Origin: Thaumasiovibrio sp043421945
GTDB taxonomy: Bacteria; Pseudomonadota; Gammaproteobacteria; Enterobacterales; Vibrionaceae
DNA length: 8,898 bases
Reading direction: 5' to 3'
Assembly (NCBI GenBank): GCA_043421945.1
Contig: JBHOGO010000124.1
Location: 1-8,898 of the forward strand
In this document: in pieces, positions 1 to 6,983 of the stretch
How positions within the stretch are numbered: the stretch's first letter is position 1
Layout: every line of letters starts with the position of its first letter
Position numbers and translations under genes: made by a program
The notes under the pieces: generated by a model
What the model saw: the letters and a program-made list of their open reading frames with translations, nothing else
Told to the model about the DNA's origin: nothing
Database searches by the model: none

Positions 1-77
1 GGGAGGGATGTCAGTGACCTCTTGCCTTATAACAATACGCCCTCTCAATAGCTAGGTGGGTAGGAATACCCGCTTAC
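1..77 (-). mobile_element. Probable terminus of an IS66-like insertion sequence (partial)
   Basis: On the minus strand, protein-like sequence of the ATPase gene stops after residue Asn460 (numbered from the ATG at 1457). The next bases, from 77 downward, read GTAAGCGGGTATTCCTACCC. IS66-family elements characteristically begin with GTAAGCG-type inverted repeats, so this looks like an element end inserted in the gene. A small inverted repeat, GGGTA/TACCC with a GGAA loop, lies at 58-71. If this is right, the 8 bases at 78-85 (GTTTATTC on the plus strand) are one copy of the expected 8-bp target duplication. The other end and any transposase are outside the window, so the family is inferred from memory of terminal sequences only. 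Confidence 0.42.
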
Positions 78-1457
78 GTTTATTCTGTCTATCGTTTCAT
101 CTATGTTGGATGTCTGTGAGCGAAGATCATTAATTTTATTTCTGACAGTTTGGCCGATTGCTTTTATTCGGCTTAGACGTGCATCAAGAGCTGCAATTTC
201 TTTACGGATTTTGTCATTGGCTTGTTCCTCTAACGATAAGATGTCTTGAGACTGATGCTTGAGTGCTTTCCACATTCTTGTTTCGATGTTGCCTTTAGTC
301 TCACGAAACTTATTTGTTCTTGCTTCAATAGCTGAAACTGTTTCATTAAGTTGACTGGTTAATCCATTGATAGGAGCTAATCGTTCATCAGTGCTACCTA
401 GCTCAACGCTAATAGCGGGGTTTTTGACCTTAGAAGAAATGATAGCTAGATTGTTAAGGAATACGCTCTCCAGAAGCTCAATAAGTGGTAATGCATCATG
501 CTGCACGGGATCATAAACAGAACAACCTGTGAAGGCTGCTTTAAGCTCTTCAATGTAAGTTTCAATGCCGTCTTTGTAGGTTGATTCTATTCTTACAATC
601 TTATCCAGATTCCCCTCGTATGTCTTATCAAACAGTTTCATCAATTCTTGTTGAAATGAGTCATCAATTGTATTTTTTTGACAGAAAGGGCATCTCGTCT
701 GCCCATCATTGAGGTACAAGTCTTTACCAAGTTTCACCCAACCTTGATTATCTAATTCACTTATAAAATCTGAAAGTTGACTGCTAGAAGAACCGATTAT
801 TGGTTGAGAAAGTAACACAATATCTTCATCAGAAATTGTCGGATAATGGGGAAGATAGACTTTGGATGGCGGTTTACCATCATATTTATTCAGCTCTTGT
901 AACTCCTTTGCCAGAGCTTCAATAGATACACCTTCAGTTTCTGTCTGCTTTTTGACCTGTTCATAAAATTTAAGTTTTGGCGTTTTAAAGCCTGTCAAAA
1001 ATGGCTCAAGAGCTGTTCCTTGTATTTGTTCCTTTTTCTTATAAATTTCATTAACTGCCTTTGCGTTTTCTTCTTTTATACGCTTATTTGCCTTTGCTAG
1101 TTCAGCTTCTGTAGTTCGATAAGCTGTAGCTAGCTTTTCTCTAAGTTTGGACTTGTTCGATATTTTTCGTTCTATATCTGCATTGTCTTTACTTAAAGTA
1201 AACACACCAGCTTGCTCATGATTTTTAACGAAATTTTCTTCCACAAAAACTTGATTGTAAACAATAGGCGTATAGTTGCCATCAATAACCAGTGAGCAGC
1301 TAGGATAGGCCACCTGATCGTACAGAAAATTTGAAATTGTTGACTTTCCAGTACCATTTAACCCGAAAATGAAAGTGTTATTTTTTGATATATCAATACG
1401 TTGTGCTTCGGTAGGGTGATAACTTGTAACACCTTTTATATTAATAGAATTGGTCAT
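45..1457 (-). CDS. AAA_13/RloC-like ATPase, C-terminally truncated
   Basis: The N-terminal half of a large P-loop ATPase of the AAA_13 type (the group containing RloC and PrrC-like anticodon nucleases and other SMC/Rad50-like proteins). Numbered from the ATG at 1457 (470 aa), Walker A GLNGTGKST is at 32-40, followed by a typical VYNQVFVEENF segment near 66-76. Charged helical, coiled-coil-like regions span about 95-140 and 370-460, and a CPFC zinc-hook-like motif is at 256-259. Relatives continue for a further 200-300 residues carrying the ABC signature, Walker B and any nuclease domain. Here the frame ends with a short foreign-looking tail after Asn460, where an IS66-like terminus begins. 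I chose the ATG at 1457 because GGAG lies 6 nt upstream; an upstream in-frame ATG at 1487 has no clear ribosome site. The product probably cannot hydrolyse ATP. An ancestral role in phage or stress defence is family inference. Confidence 0.8.
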   Translation of the reverse strand: MTNSINIKGVTSYHPTEAQRIDISKNNTFIFGLNGTGKSTISNFLYDQVAYPSCSLVIDGNYTPIVYNQVFVEENFVKNHEQAGVFTLSKDNADIERKISNKSKLREKLATAYRTTEAELAKANKRIKEENAKAVNEIYKKKEQIQGTALEPFLTGFKTPKLKFYEQVKKQTETEGVSIEALAKELQELNKYDGKPPSKVYLPHYPTISDEDIVLLSQPIIGSSSSQLSDFISELDNQGWVKLGKDLYLNDGQTRCPFCQKNTIDDSFQQELMKLFDKTYEGNLDKIVRIESTYKDGIETYIEELKAAFTGCSVYDPVQHDALPLIELLESVFLNNLAIISSKVKNPAISVELGSTDERLAPINGLTSQLNETVSAIEARTNKFRETKGNIETRMWKALKHQSQDILSLEEQANDKIRKEIAALDARLSRIKAIGQTVRNKINDLRSQTSNIDETIDRINVSGYSYPPSY

Positions 1458-1843
1458 GTGCCACTCCGACAAGTAAACTGAGTTCATATTACTTGAAAAG
1501 ACTCTTCAATATGCTGATTTCGATAACAAAATTTCAAGTCAGAAGCAGCCAGCCTCTCTTTCAGAAAAGCATCGCGATACATATTGTATAACAAGATTTT
1601 TTGCTCGGTATTGGGAGTTACCAAACGTCAGAACATGGTCGTCTGATATAATCAAAAGTATGGCAAAACGGCTGGTGTGATCTGATACTGAGTAAATATG
1701 TTAACTCGTATTGGGGCAGATCTGCGTTACGATGCTCTCCCCCTTCAACACGAAGCTGGACAAAAAAACACTTTAGGCTTGGTACATGGAAGGGCAAAAC
1801 CGTAGCTGTGACTTCGTGGCTCATGGTGGGAGCTCGACATTGG
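1458..1843. other. Gene-free accessory spacer
   Basis: No supported gene lies between the ATPase start and the GNAT fragment. Open frames here lack ribosome sites and family signatures. The stretch holds an imperfect palindrome (TTGAA/TTCAA arms, 1493-1509) just upstream of the ATPase gene and one copy of the 24-bp dispersed repeat (1711-1734). Its composition and the neighbouring broken genes suggest recombined or IS-scarred DNA. Confidence 0.6.
1711..1734 (+). repeat. 24-bp dispersed repeat, copy A
   Basis: This segment matches 8576-8599 at 23 of 24 positions in the same orientation. It begins TTGGGGCAGATCTGCGTT and ends CGATG, and the single difference is A here versus C there. It contains the perfect 10-bp palindrome GCAGATCTGC at 1716-1725. 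The flanks of the two copies do not match, so the repeat is short and discrete. It lies in gene-free DNA and could be an IS end, an IS scar or a small intergenic repeat. Confidence 0.75.
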
Positions 1844-2065
1844 TTATAAATCTGCAAGGCCAAATATATTCCCATCTAGTTCTGCAATGAAAGGGTTCAT
1901 ATTATCAACTTGTTTTTGCCAAACAACTATGTCGAAGTTATCTGAAGCCCACGCTGTTACCTGTTCTAGAGAATAATCATTGATGTTGATATTTCGGATA
2001 GTACGGAACTTCAGTTCCCATGCCTCTGGTTCATCTACTACTTTATAATTTCTTATACTAATCAC
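1844..2065 (-). pseudogene. GNAT acetyltransferase, N-terminal fragment
   Basis: The 73-residue reading frame resembles the start of small GNAT-family N-acetyltransferases common in Vibrio and integron cassettes. It has an opening IRNYKVVDEPEAWEL, the segment TIRNININDYSLEQVTAWA, then MNPFIAELDGNIFGLADL, matching the first strands and helices of the fold. The frame ends at a TAA straight after GLADL, before the acetyl-CoA-binding loop (Q/R-x-x-G-x-G/A) and the C-terminal half, about 70-80 residues short of family length. No continuation is visible in other frames, so the 3' part has been replaced rather than frameshifted. The start is GTG with AGG about 6 nt upstream. It cannot be an active acetyltransferase. 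Confidence 0.7.
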
Positions 2066-2223
2066 GGTAACCTGAAGGATAATAAATTTTCAGAACGTTA
2101 TACTACTAACGACTTGTCTCGATGAATTGGCTTGGCAAAGAAAGAACCCAATGCGCCTCTGGTTAAAATGATGGTATAGGTAAGGCGCACAAAGCCTAGT
2201 CAATCGAAACGTAAACAATTCTC

Positions 2224-3123
2224 TTAGTCACTACTCAGATCTTCAGTTCCACCCGCTTGCTGCAAACTGTAAGCAGATGAAGGGTCGATCTGCTGCACAA
2301 GTGCTTCGACTGCTCGAATCGCTTCAATAGACGTGCTCTTTTTTCTAAAACTGAGATAAAGCGGCCTGTCGAGCTGCAAGCTGGTTTCAACCAGTACGAG
2401 TTGGCCAGAGCTCAAAAAAGGCTCGATGACCGAGTACGGCAGATAGGCACTACCACCTTTTTCCAAGATAAAATCGAGTGCAATTCTGCCTGTGGAGGTG
2501 CGCAGATAAGGCGCGTGTTTTTGCGGATGACGCAACGCGTGCTCCGACGCAAATGCGGTGCCCCAATCGACATACACGTACCCATCAGCAAGCGCCTGAA
2601 CGACATTGCAGCTCTTGGTTGAGACCATCACCAAGGACAAGTCAGATACTTTTTTGCACTCCAGCTCATCGGCCTTAAGAGGATCTAATGCAAATGCCAT
2701 ATCTAGGGTGCGTTCGTTCAAGCCGCGATTGATCTGCTCGCGGCTTAACACTTCTGCATTGAAGCCATAGCCTTGGAAAGAGCCCGTCACGATACTCAAG
2801 CAATTCTGCAGGTAGGCGTCCCAAATATTGGGTGTGCCTGCGATGGTCAACTGCAGCGCTTGTCCACTTTCCAACGACAACTCATATTTCGCTTGTTGCA
2901 AGGTGGTCACCATCACCTCGGCATAGCTAATCAGGCGCTCACCAGATGAAGTGAGCTTGATGTTGTTGCGCTCTCGGGTAAACAACACCGTACCGAAATA
3001 GCCCTCTAACTGCTTGATGCGCGCACTGACTGCCGCCTGAGTAATGTGAAGGTTCTCTGCGGCACGGCCAAAATGGCGAACCCTTGCCAATTCCAAAAAT
3101 GTACTTAGTACTCTTACGTCCAC
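2224..3123 (-). CDS. hdfR: HdfR-like LysR-family transcriptional regulator
   Basis: A LysR-type regulator of the HdfR/YifA branch. From the GTG at 3123 the protein begins VDVRVLSTFLELARVRHFGR, which aligns with E. coli HdfR from its first residue (MDTELLKTFLEV...RHFGRAAE). The winged helix-turn-helix covers about residues 1-60, with ITQAAVSARIKQLE as the recognition region and LFTRERNNIKLTSSGE forming the wing. The effector domain fills the rest (299 aa in all). An in-frame ATG at 3180 adds 19 residues that LysR proteins normally lack, but it sits 3 nt after the mgtE stop and could give coupled translation; neither start has a strong ribosome site. HdfR represses flhDC in E. coli. Here it follows mgtE closely, and maoP, its usual partner, lies about 4.3 kb away. 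Confidence 0.85.
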   Translation of the reverse strand: MDVRVLSTFLELARVRHFGRAAENLHITQAAVSARIKQLEGYFGTVLFTRERNNIKLTSSGERLISYAEVMVTTLQQAKYELSLESGQALQLTIAGTPNIWDAYLQNCLSIVTGSFQGYGFNAEVLSREQINRGLNERTLDMAFALDPLKADELECKKVSDLSLVMVSTKSCNVVQALADGYVYVDWGTAFASEHALRHPQKHAPYLRTSTGRIALDFILEKGGSAYLPYSVIEPFLSSGQLVLVETSLQLDRPLYLSFRKKSTSIEAIRAVEALVQQIDPSSAYSLQQAGGTEDLSSD

Positions 3124-3183
3124 GTTTTGCTCGATAAATTTTAGGTGGTTTAACGCTGTGTATCTGCTTAGATTAGACATAAA

Positions 3184-4521
3184 CTACACCAAAAAGATAG
3201 CGCCAAGACCTAAAAAGACAAGAAAACCAACCACATCCGTCACTGTAGTAAGAATGACCGACCCCGCTACGGCCGGATCTATCTTGAGCTTTTGCAGGGT
3301 AAACGGAATCAAAGTGCCCGACGCTGCTGCCGCTAAGCTATTGATTGCTATAGCACAAAAAATAATCACGCCCAGCGGCACAGAGCCAAAGACAAGATAA
3401 ACGATCAGCCCAATCGCCGCCCCCATCACACTGCCGTTAATCGCCGCCACTTTGAGCTCTTTGTTGACCAACAACTTCAGGTTGCTCTGGTGCAAGTGGT
3501 TCAAGGCAATACCGCGCAGTGACACTGCAAGTGTTTGGCTACCCGCAATGCCACCCATACTCGCCACGACAGGCATTAGAATGGCGAGTGCCACAACTTG
3601 CTCAACCACGCTATCAAACACACCAATAATGGCTGAGGCAGCAAAAGCTGTGACCAGGTTGATCACCAACCACAATGCGCGCAGGCGAGTCACCACACTA
3701 AGCGGCGTGAACAGGTCTTCTTCACTTTTTACATTCTCGTGCACCACTGCCTGCATACTAAGTTCGCGCATAACCGTGACCAATGTCGTCACGGAAAGGA
3801 CACCGACAACCTTGCCCTCATTAACTACGGGGAACCAATGGCTATGACTATCAACGCCAAGCAATTTGCTCACTTGATAGATATCTTGGCTCGCCTCCAA
3901 CTGCGGGGCCTCTACCATCAGTGCTTTTAACTTGGTGTCGTTGTCAGGTGTGACCAATGCATCTGGATACACCACACCGACGATGGCATTTGCATCGGTC
4001 ACGATGATCAGTTTCACTGGGCTATCAACTCGCTTGGCAATCTCTTTGCGAATGCGGCCAACGCTGTTTTTAGTGTTTGCCACTAAAAAACTCGGCTCGG
4101 CGTAGCGACCTACTTGACTGTCGTCAAACGCGAGTACTTGCTGAATGCGGGCAGCGGTTGTCGAGCTTTGCGTCAACAAGAACTCATCGACATAATCACT
4201 GGGCAGCAGATCGGTAAACGTGACGACATCGCTTTCACTCAAGTGCGTTAAGCACTGTTCGACAAATGCTTGAGGCAAACTCAGATGAGTGTGCTTAGCT
4301 GTGTCGAATTGCAAGTAATTAAGCACCTGCCAATAGTTCTGTGCACCAACAGCCTCGATAATAGCGAAGCGATTCGGAACATCGACTGACTCGATGAGCT
4401 GCGCCACTTGAGTCGCTGGGTATTGAGACAAATAGTCAAGGCTTTCACCTCGGCTGACAGTGCTAAAGAACTCACCCACTAGCTCTGGCGTTGGTTTATC
4501 AACTTGCCCTGTATCTAACAT
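3184..4521 (-). CDS. mgtE: MgtE-type magnesium transporter with CBS domains
   Basis: A 445-residue MgtE (SLC41-related) Mg2+ channel/transporter of the inner membrane. An N-terminal helical MgtE_N domain covers about residues 10-130, with LLPSDYVDEFLL near 105-116. Two CBS domains follow at about 140-200 and 200-255, then five membrane segments from about 282 to the end. The C-terminal motif DPAVAGSVILTTVTDVVGF contains Asp429, matching the pore aspartate of Thermus MgtE. The usual GGN motif after the second helix reads MGGIAGSQT (322-330), with Ile325 in place of Asn. Cytosolic N and CBS domains normally sense Mg2+ and close the pore. The ATG at 4521 has AGGAG 8 nt upstream. The stop is 3 nt from an in-frame hdfR ATG, suggesting cotranscription. 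Confidence 0.92.
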   Translation of the reverse strand: MLDTGQVDKPTPELVGEFFSTVSRGESLDYLSQYPATQVAQLIESVDVPNRFAIIEAVGAQNYWQVLNYLQFDTAKHTHLSLPQAFVEQCLTHLSESDVVTFTDLLPSDYVDEFLLTQSSTTAARIQQVLAFDDSQVGRYAEPSFLVANTKNSVGRIRKEIAKRVDSPVKLIIVTDANAIVGVVYPDALVTPDNDTKLKALMVEAPQLEASQDIYQVSKLLGVDSHSHWFPVVNEGKVVGVLSVTTLVTVMRELSMQAVVHENVKSEEDLFTPLSVVTRLRALWLVINLVTAFAASAIIGVFDSVVEQVVALAILMPVVASMGGIAGSQTLAVSLRGIALNHLHQSNLKLLVNKELKVAAINGSVMGAAIGLIVYLVFGSVPLGVIIFCAIAINSLAAAASGTLIPFTLQKLKIDPAVAGSVILTTVTDVVGFLVFLGLGAIFLV

Positions 4522-4526
4522 CGCAC

Positions 4527-4536
4527 ACTCTCCTCT
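4527..4536 (-). promoter_or_regulatory. Strong ribosome binding site of mgtE
   Basis: On the minus strand the sequence GAGAGGAGAG precedes the mgtE ATG at 4521, with AGGAG about 8 nt away. This fixes the mgtE start and contrasts with the weak sites upstream of hdfR. Confidence 0.6.
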
Positions 4537-4548
4537 CGGTGTTTAATT

Positions 4549-4565
4549 CACCTGACTATCAGGTG
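4549..4565. promoter_or_regulatory. Perfect palindrome in the mgtE leader
   Basis: CACCTGA and TCAGGTG arms of 7 bp flank a 3-nt centre (CTA on the plus strand), 27 nt upstream of the mgtE ATG. It may be a protein operator or a small RNA hairpin in the leader. The 109-nt gap is too short for a full M-box Mg2+ riboswitch, so classical riboswitch control is unlikely. Confidence 0.4.
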
Positions 4566-4590
4566 CTGAAACAAACTCTCATCAACCCAA

Positions 4591-4615
4591 CCTAGTGACT
4601 TTTGGCGTCACTAGG
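4591..4615 (-). terminator. Terminator-like hairpin at the end of the rimK operon
   Basis: A perfect 9-bp stem, CCTAGTGAC (4591-4599) and GTCACTAGG (4607-4615), encloses a 7-nt loop. It lies 16 nt past the stop of the last operon gene and upstream of mgtE. On the minus strand the stem is followed by TTGGGTTG rather than a pure T run, so it is a weak intrinsic terminator or a 3'-end-stabilising hairpin. It separates the operon from mgtE. Confidence 0.6.
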
Positions 4616-4630
4616 CCCACGTGCGGTGAT

Positions 4631-5050
4631 TTACAATAGAAACGCTTGGCTAGGATCGACATAAACTCGGCTGCCCATCCCCTCTCGCCCGAGCAACATC
4701 AGGTAGCTCATATCTTGTCGATTGGTCAGCGTTATCTCGATTGGCCAGGTCATCTCTCCCAAGCAAAATGCGGTTTTAATGACATAGCGCTGTTCAGTCG
4801 AACCGTTCGATGACTTGATCTTGCGGCAATCCACTACCGCAGCCGAGGCCGTGACTGTCTTAGATAGATTGTAGATGTTAGGGTGCAGTTCAAACTCCAC
4901 CCACGGCTTACCTTGTCGACTAATACGACGAATATTATCAACGTGCAGGGAGGAGGTTTTCGCTCCAGTATCGACGCGCACTTCAATATCCTCTAAGCCC
5001 AACTCGGGCAGACTCGCCAATTCAAGACTGCCAATCACCATTCTATCCAT
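4631..5050 (-). CDS. RimB-like retropepsin-type peptidase (Zn_protease/DUF785 family)
   Basis: A 139-residue member of the family often annotated as 'ATP-dependent zinc protease' (PF05618). Family members include RimB of Pseudomonas, a retropepsin-like aspartic peptidase linked to RimK. The motif RVDTGAKTSSLH (25-36) carries the Asp27-Thr-Gly-Ala signature of a single-domain aspartic protease, and the late MLLGREGM (118-125) matches the hydrophobic-Gly motif of that fold. No zinc-binding HExxH is present, so the traditional name is misleading. It has no signal peptide and is probably cytosolic. It is the last gene of the operon, 2 nt after the deacylase stop; AAGAGAG upstream could serve as ribosome site. 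A role in trimming glutamate tails added by RimK is inferred from context and from RimB. Confidence 0.85.
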   Translation of the reverse strand: MDRMVIGSLELASLPELGLEDIEVRVDTGAKTSSLHVDNIRRISRQGKPWVEFELHPNIYNLSKTVTASAAVVDCRKIKSSNGSTEQRYVIKTAFCLGEMTWPIEITLTNRQDMSYLMLLGREGMGSRVYVDPSQAFLL

Positions 5051-5052
5051 AA

Positions 5053-6078
5053 CTATTTACTCTCTTGATAAGTGCCGACTAGCGTCTCGTGCAACAACTC
5101 GATGTGTTCGGCGACGTCTTCTTCGTCTTGTCCAAAATAGGCAATGTGGAACATCGCATCGCCTTCTTGAACCAACGGAATGTTTTGCTTACCGATGACA
5201 ATGCCACTTTGCGTAGAAACGACAGTTTGAATCAGCTTCCCCATTGGAGAGTGAATTTCAGCGAGGGTTTGCCCCACTTCCACCTGCTCCCCTAAAGAAA
5301 TACAGTTATTGACAAACCCACTTCCCGTCGCCCTAACCCACTCGCTCTTGTTAGCGATAAAGGGCTCTATTCGGCGCTTTTTCACGCGGCGTTTGCGCAG
5401 TAAACCCAAACTCATCAGCACATTTTTTACCCCGTTGACCCCAGCCTGAATCGACAATTCATCAAAGCGCAAGGCCTCTCCCGCTTCGTACAGTAGAATG
5501 CGGGTGTCGTTTTGCGTTGCTGCTTCGCGCAGCGACCCATCTCTTACTACCGAGTCTATCAACACGGGGACACCAAACTCTTCAGCTAACTGGCGAGTTT
5601 GCTCATCCCCCAAGTCAGCGCGGATTTGCGGGAAGTTAGAGCGATGGATCGCACCAGTGTGCAAATCAATCCCGTAATCACAATGGTCAACAATATTGAC
5701 CATAAATTTATGGGCTAACCGCGCCGCCAATGAACCTTTGCCCGAGCCAGGAAAACTTCTGTTTAGATCTCGCCTGTCGGGCAAGTACCGACTTTGGTTT
5801 AGCACGCCGTAAACATTGACCATAGGAACCAAGATTAACGTCCCTCTGATCAGCTTGAGATCGGCTTCCATTAAACGGCGGATAATCTCAATGCCATTGA
5901 GCTCATCACCGTGAACCGCCGCGCTAACAAAGACGGTGGGGCCTTGGCGTTTTCCGCGCTGAACGTTGACTGGAATAGACAGCTCAGTATCGGTATACAG
6001 CTTAGCAACTGGAATACTGAGCTGGCGCTGCTCACCGGGAAAAATCTCCACTCCAGCGATGGCGATCGCCTTGCTCAT
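5053..6078 (-). CDS. Succinylglutamate desuccinylase/aspartoacylase-family zinc deacylase
   Basis: A 341-residue AstE/AspA-family protein (PF04952, related to M14 carboxypeptidases). Zinc ligands are visible as AVHGDE (54-59; His56, Glu59) and DLHTG (138-142; His140). RRDLNRSFPG (102-111) supplies the substrate-binding arginines, and Glu198 in LYEAGE is the likely catalytic base. The C-terminal part (about 250-315) forms a barrel-sandwich-like domain with ESG-type turns. True AstE acts in arginine catabolism beside astCADB; none of those genes is here, so succinylglutamate is probably not the substrate. Its ATG overlaps the rimK stop by 1 nt (TAATG), with AAGGGG just before it, showing translational coupling. 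Removal of C-terminal glutamate or an N-acyl group in RimK chemistry is an inference. Confidence 0.87.
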   Translation of the reverse strand: MSKAIAIAGVEIFPGEQRQLSIPVAKLYTDTELSIPVNVQRGKRQGPTVFVSAAVHGDELNGIEIIRRLMEADLKLIRGTLILVPMVNVYGVLNQSRYLPDRRDLNRSFPGSGKGSLAARLAHKFMVNIVDHCDYGIDLHTGAIHRSNFPQIRADLGDEQTRQLAEEFGVPVLIDSVVRDGSLREAATQNDTRILLYEAGEALRFDELSIQAGVNGVKNVLMSLGLLRKRRVKKRRIEPFIANKSEWVRATGSGFVNNCISLGEQVEVGQTLAEIHSPMGKLIQTVVSTQSGIVIGKQNIPLVQEGDAMFHIAYFGQDEEDVAEHIELLHETLVGTYQESK

Positions 6079-6983
6079 TACCCCTTACCTCGTGTTTTGT
6101 TCGCGTTCGGCTTGGCGTTTTTTTCAATAAAGTCGAAAATCATTGCGGCCACGTCCTTATCTGTCGCCGCTTCAATACCCTCTAAGCCAGGAGATGAGTT
6201 CACCTCCATCACCACAGGTCCACGCTTAGATTGAAGAATATCAACACCACAAACATTCAATCCCATAGCCTTAGCGGCATTGACTGCGGTTAGACGCTCC
6301 TCTTTGCTCAAGCGTACGAGCTGAGCACTGCCGCCGCGGTGTAAGTTAGAGCGAAATTCTCCCTCCTCTGCTTGGCGCTTCATAGCCGCAATGACGCGAT
6401 TGCCCACGACAAAACAGCGAATATCGGCACCGCCCGCTTCTTCGATAAACTCTTGCACTAAAATGTTGGCCTTAACCCCCATAAAGGCTTCGATAACGCT
6501 CTCAGCCGCTTTATTGGTTTCTGCAAGCACCACTCCGATTCCTTGCGTGCCTTCGAGCAACTTGATCACCAGTGGCGCACCACCGACATTTTTTATCAAG
6601 TCTTGAATTTTGTCCGGCTTACTGGCGAAGCCCGTTCTCGGTAGACCAATGCCTTTGCGAGAAAGCAGTTGTAGCGATCTCAACTTATCTCTAGAACGAC
6701 TAATGGCAATTGATTCGTTGACACAAAACGTGCCCATCATTTCGAACTGTCTAACCACCGCCGTGCCATAAAAGGTAATCGATGCACTAATTCGAGGTAT
6801 TACGGCATCGTAGTAGGGTAGCTCTTCACCTTGGTAGCGAACCTTGGGGTTGCTGCTGGTTATGTCCATGTAGCAATGAAGAGTATCGATGACATCAACC
6901 TGATGTCCTCGCGCTTCCCCAGCCTCCTTGAGGCGTCGCGTCGAATATAGAGATTCGTTTCTCGATAAAATGGCAATTCGCAT
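6078..6983 (-). CDS. rimK: RimK, ribosomal protein S6 L-glutamate ligase
   Basis: A 301-residue ATP-grasp ligase, closely similar along its length to E. coli RimK, which adds glutamate residues to the C terminus of ribosomal protein S6. The N-terminal domain begins MRIAILSRNESLYSTRRLKE. The ATP-grasp part shows Lys141 and EGTQGIGV (144-151), QEFIEEAGGADIRCFVVG (177-194), RSNLHRGG (211-218) and the metal-binding MEVNSSPGLEG (259-269). I chose the ATG at 6983 because it aligns with E. coli Met1 and has GGAA 7 nt upstream. A TTG at 6995 is in frame, but it overlaps that ribosome site. It is the first gene of a three-gene operon with a deacylase and a RimB-like peptidase. All motifs are intact, so it should be active. 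Confidence 0.95.
   Translation of the reverse strand: MRIAILSRNESLYSTRRLKEAGEARGHQVDVIDTLHCYMDITSSNPKVRYQGEELPYYDAVIPRISASITFYGTAVVRQFEMMGTFCVNESIAISRSRDKLRSLQLLSRKGIGLPRTGFASKPDKIQDLIKNVGGAPLVIKLLEGTQGIGVVLAETNKAAESVIEAFMGVKANILVQEFIEEAGGADIRCFVVGNRVIAAMKRQAEEGEFRSNLHRGGSAQLVRLSKEERLTAVNAAKAMGLNVCGVDILQSKRGPVVMEVNSSPGLEGIEAATDKDVAAMIFDFIEKNAKPNANKTRGKG

Noticed and set aside
10..45. Vibrio integron attC-like string (TATAACAATACGCC)
   Set aside because: It resembles the first dozen bases of Vibrio cassette recombination sites, but the match stops there, no second core site or long imperfect palindrome follows, and no integrase or cassette array is visible.
1618..1875. Minus-strand open frame of 85 codons downstream of the GNAT fragment
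   Set aside because: It runs through the 24-bp repeat and gene-free DNA, lacks a convincing ribosome site and matches no family; it is probably chance.
3158..3930. Plus-strand open frames opposite mgtE
   Set aside because: They are antisense to a well-supported membrane transporter and show no family motifs.
4522..4630. M-box magnesium riboswitch upstream of mgtE
   Set aside because: The gap is too short and lacks the conserved M-box core; only two simple hairpins are seen.
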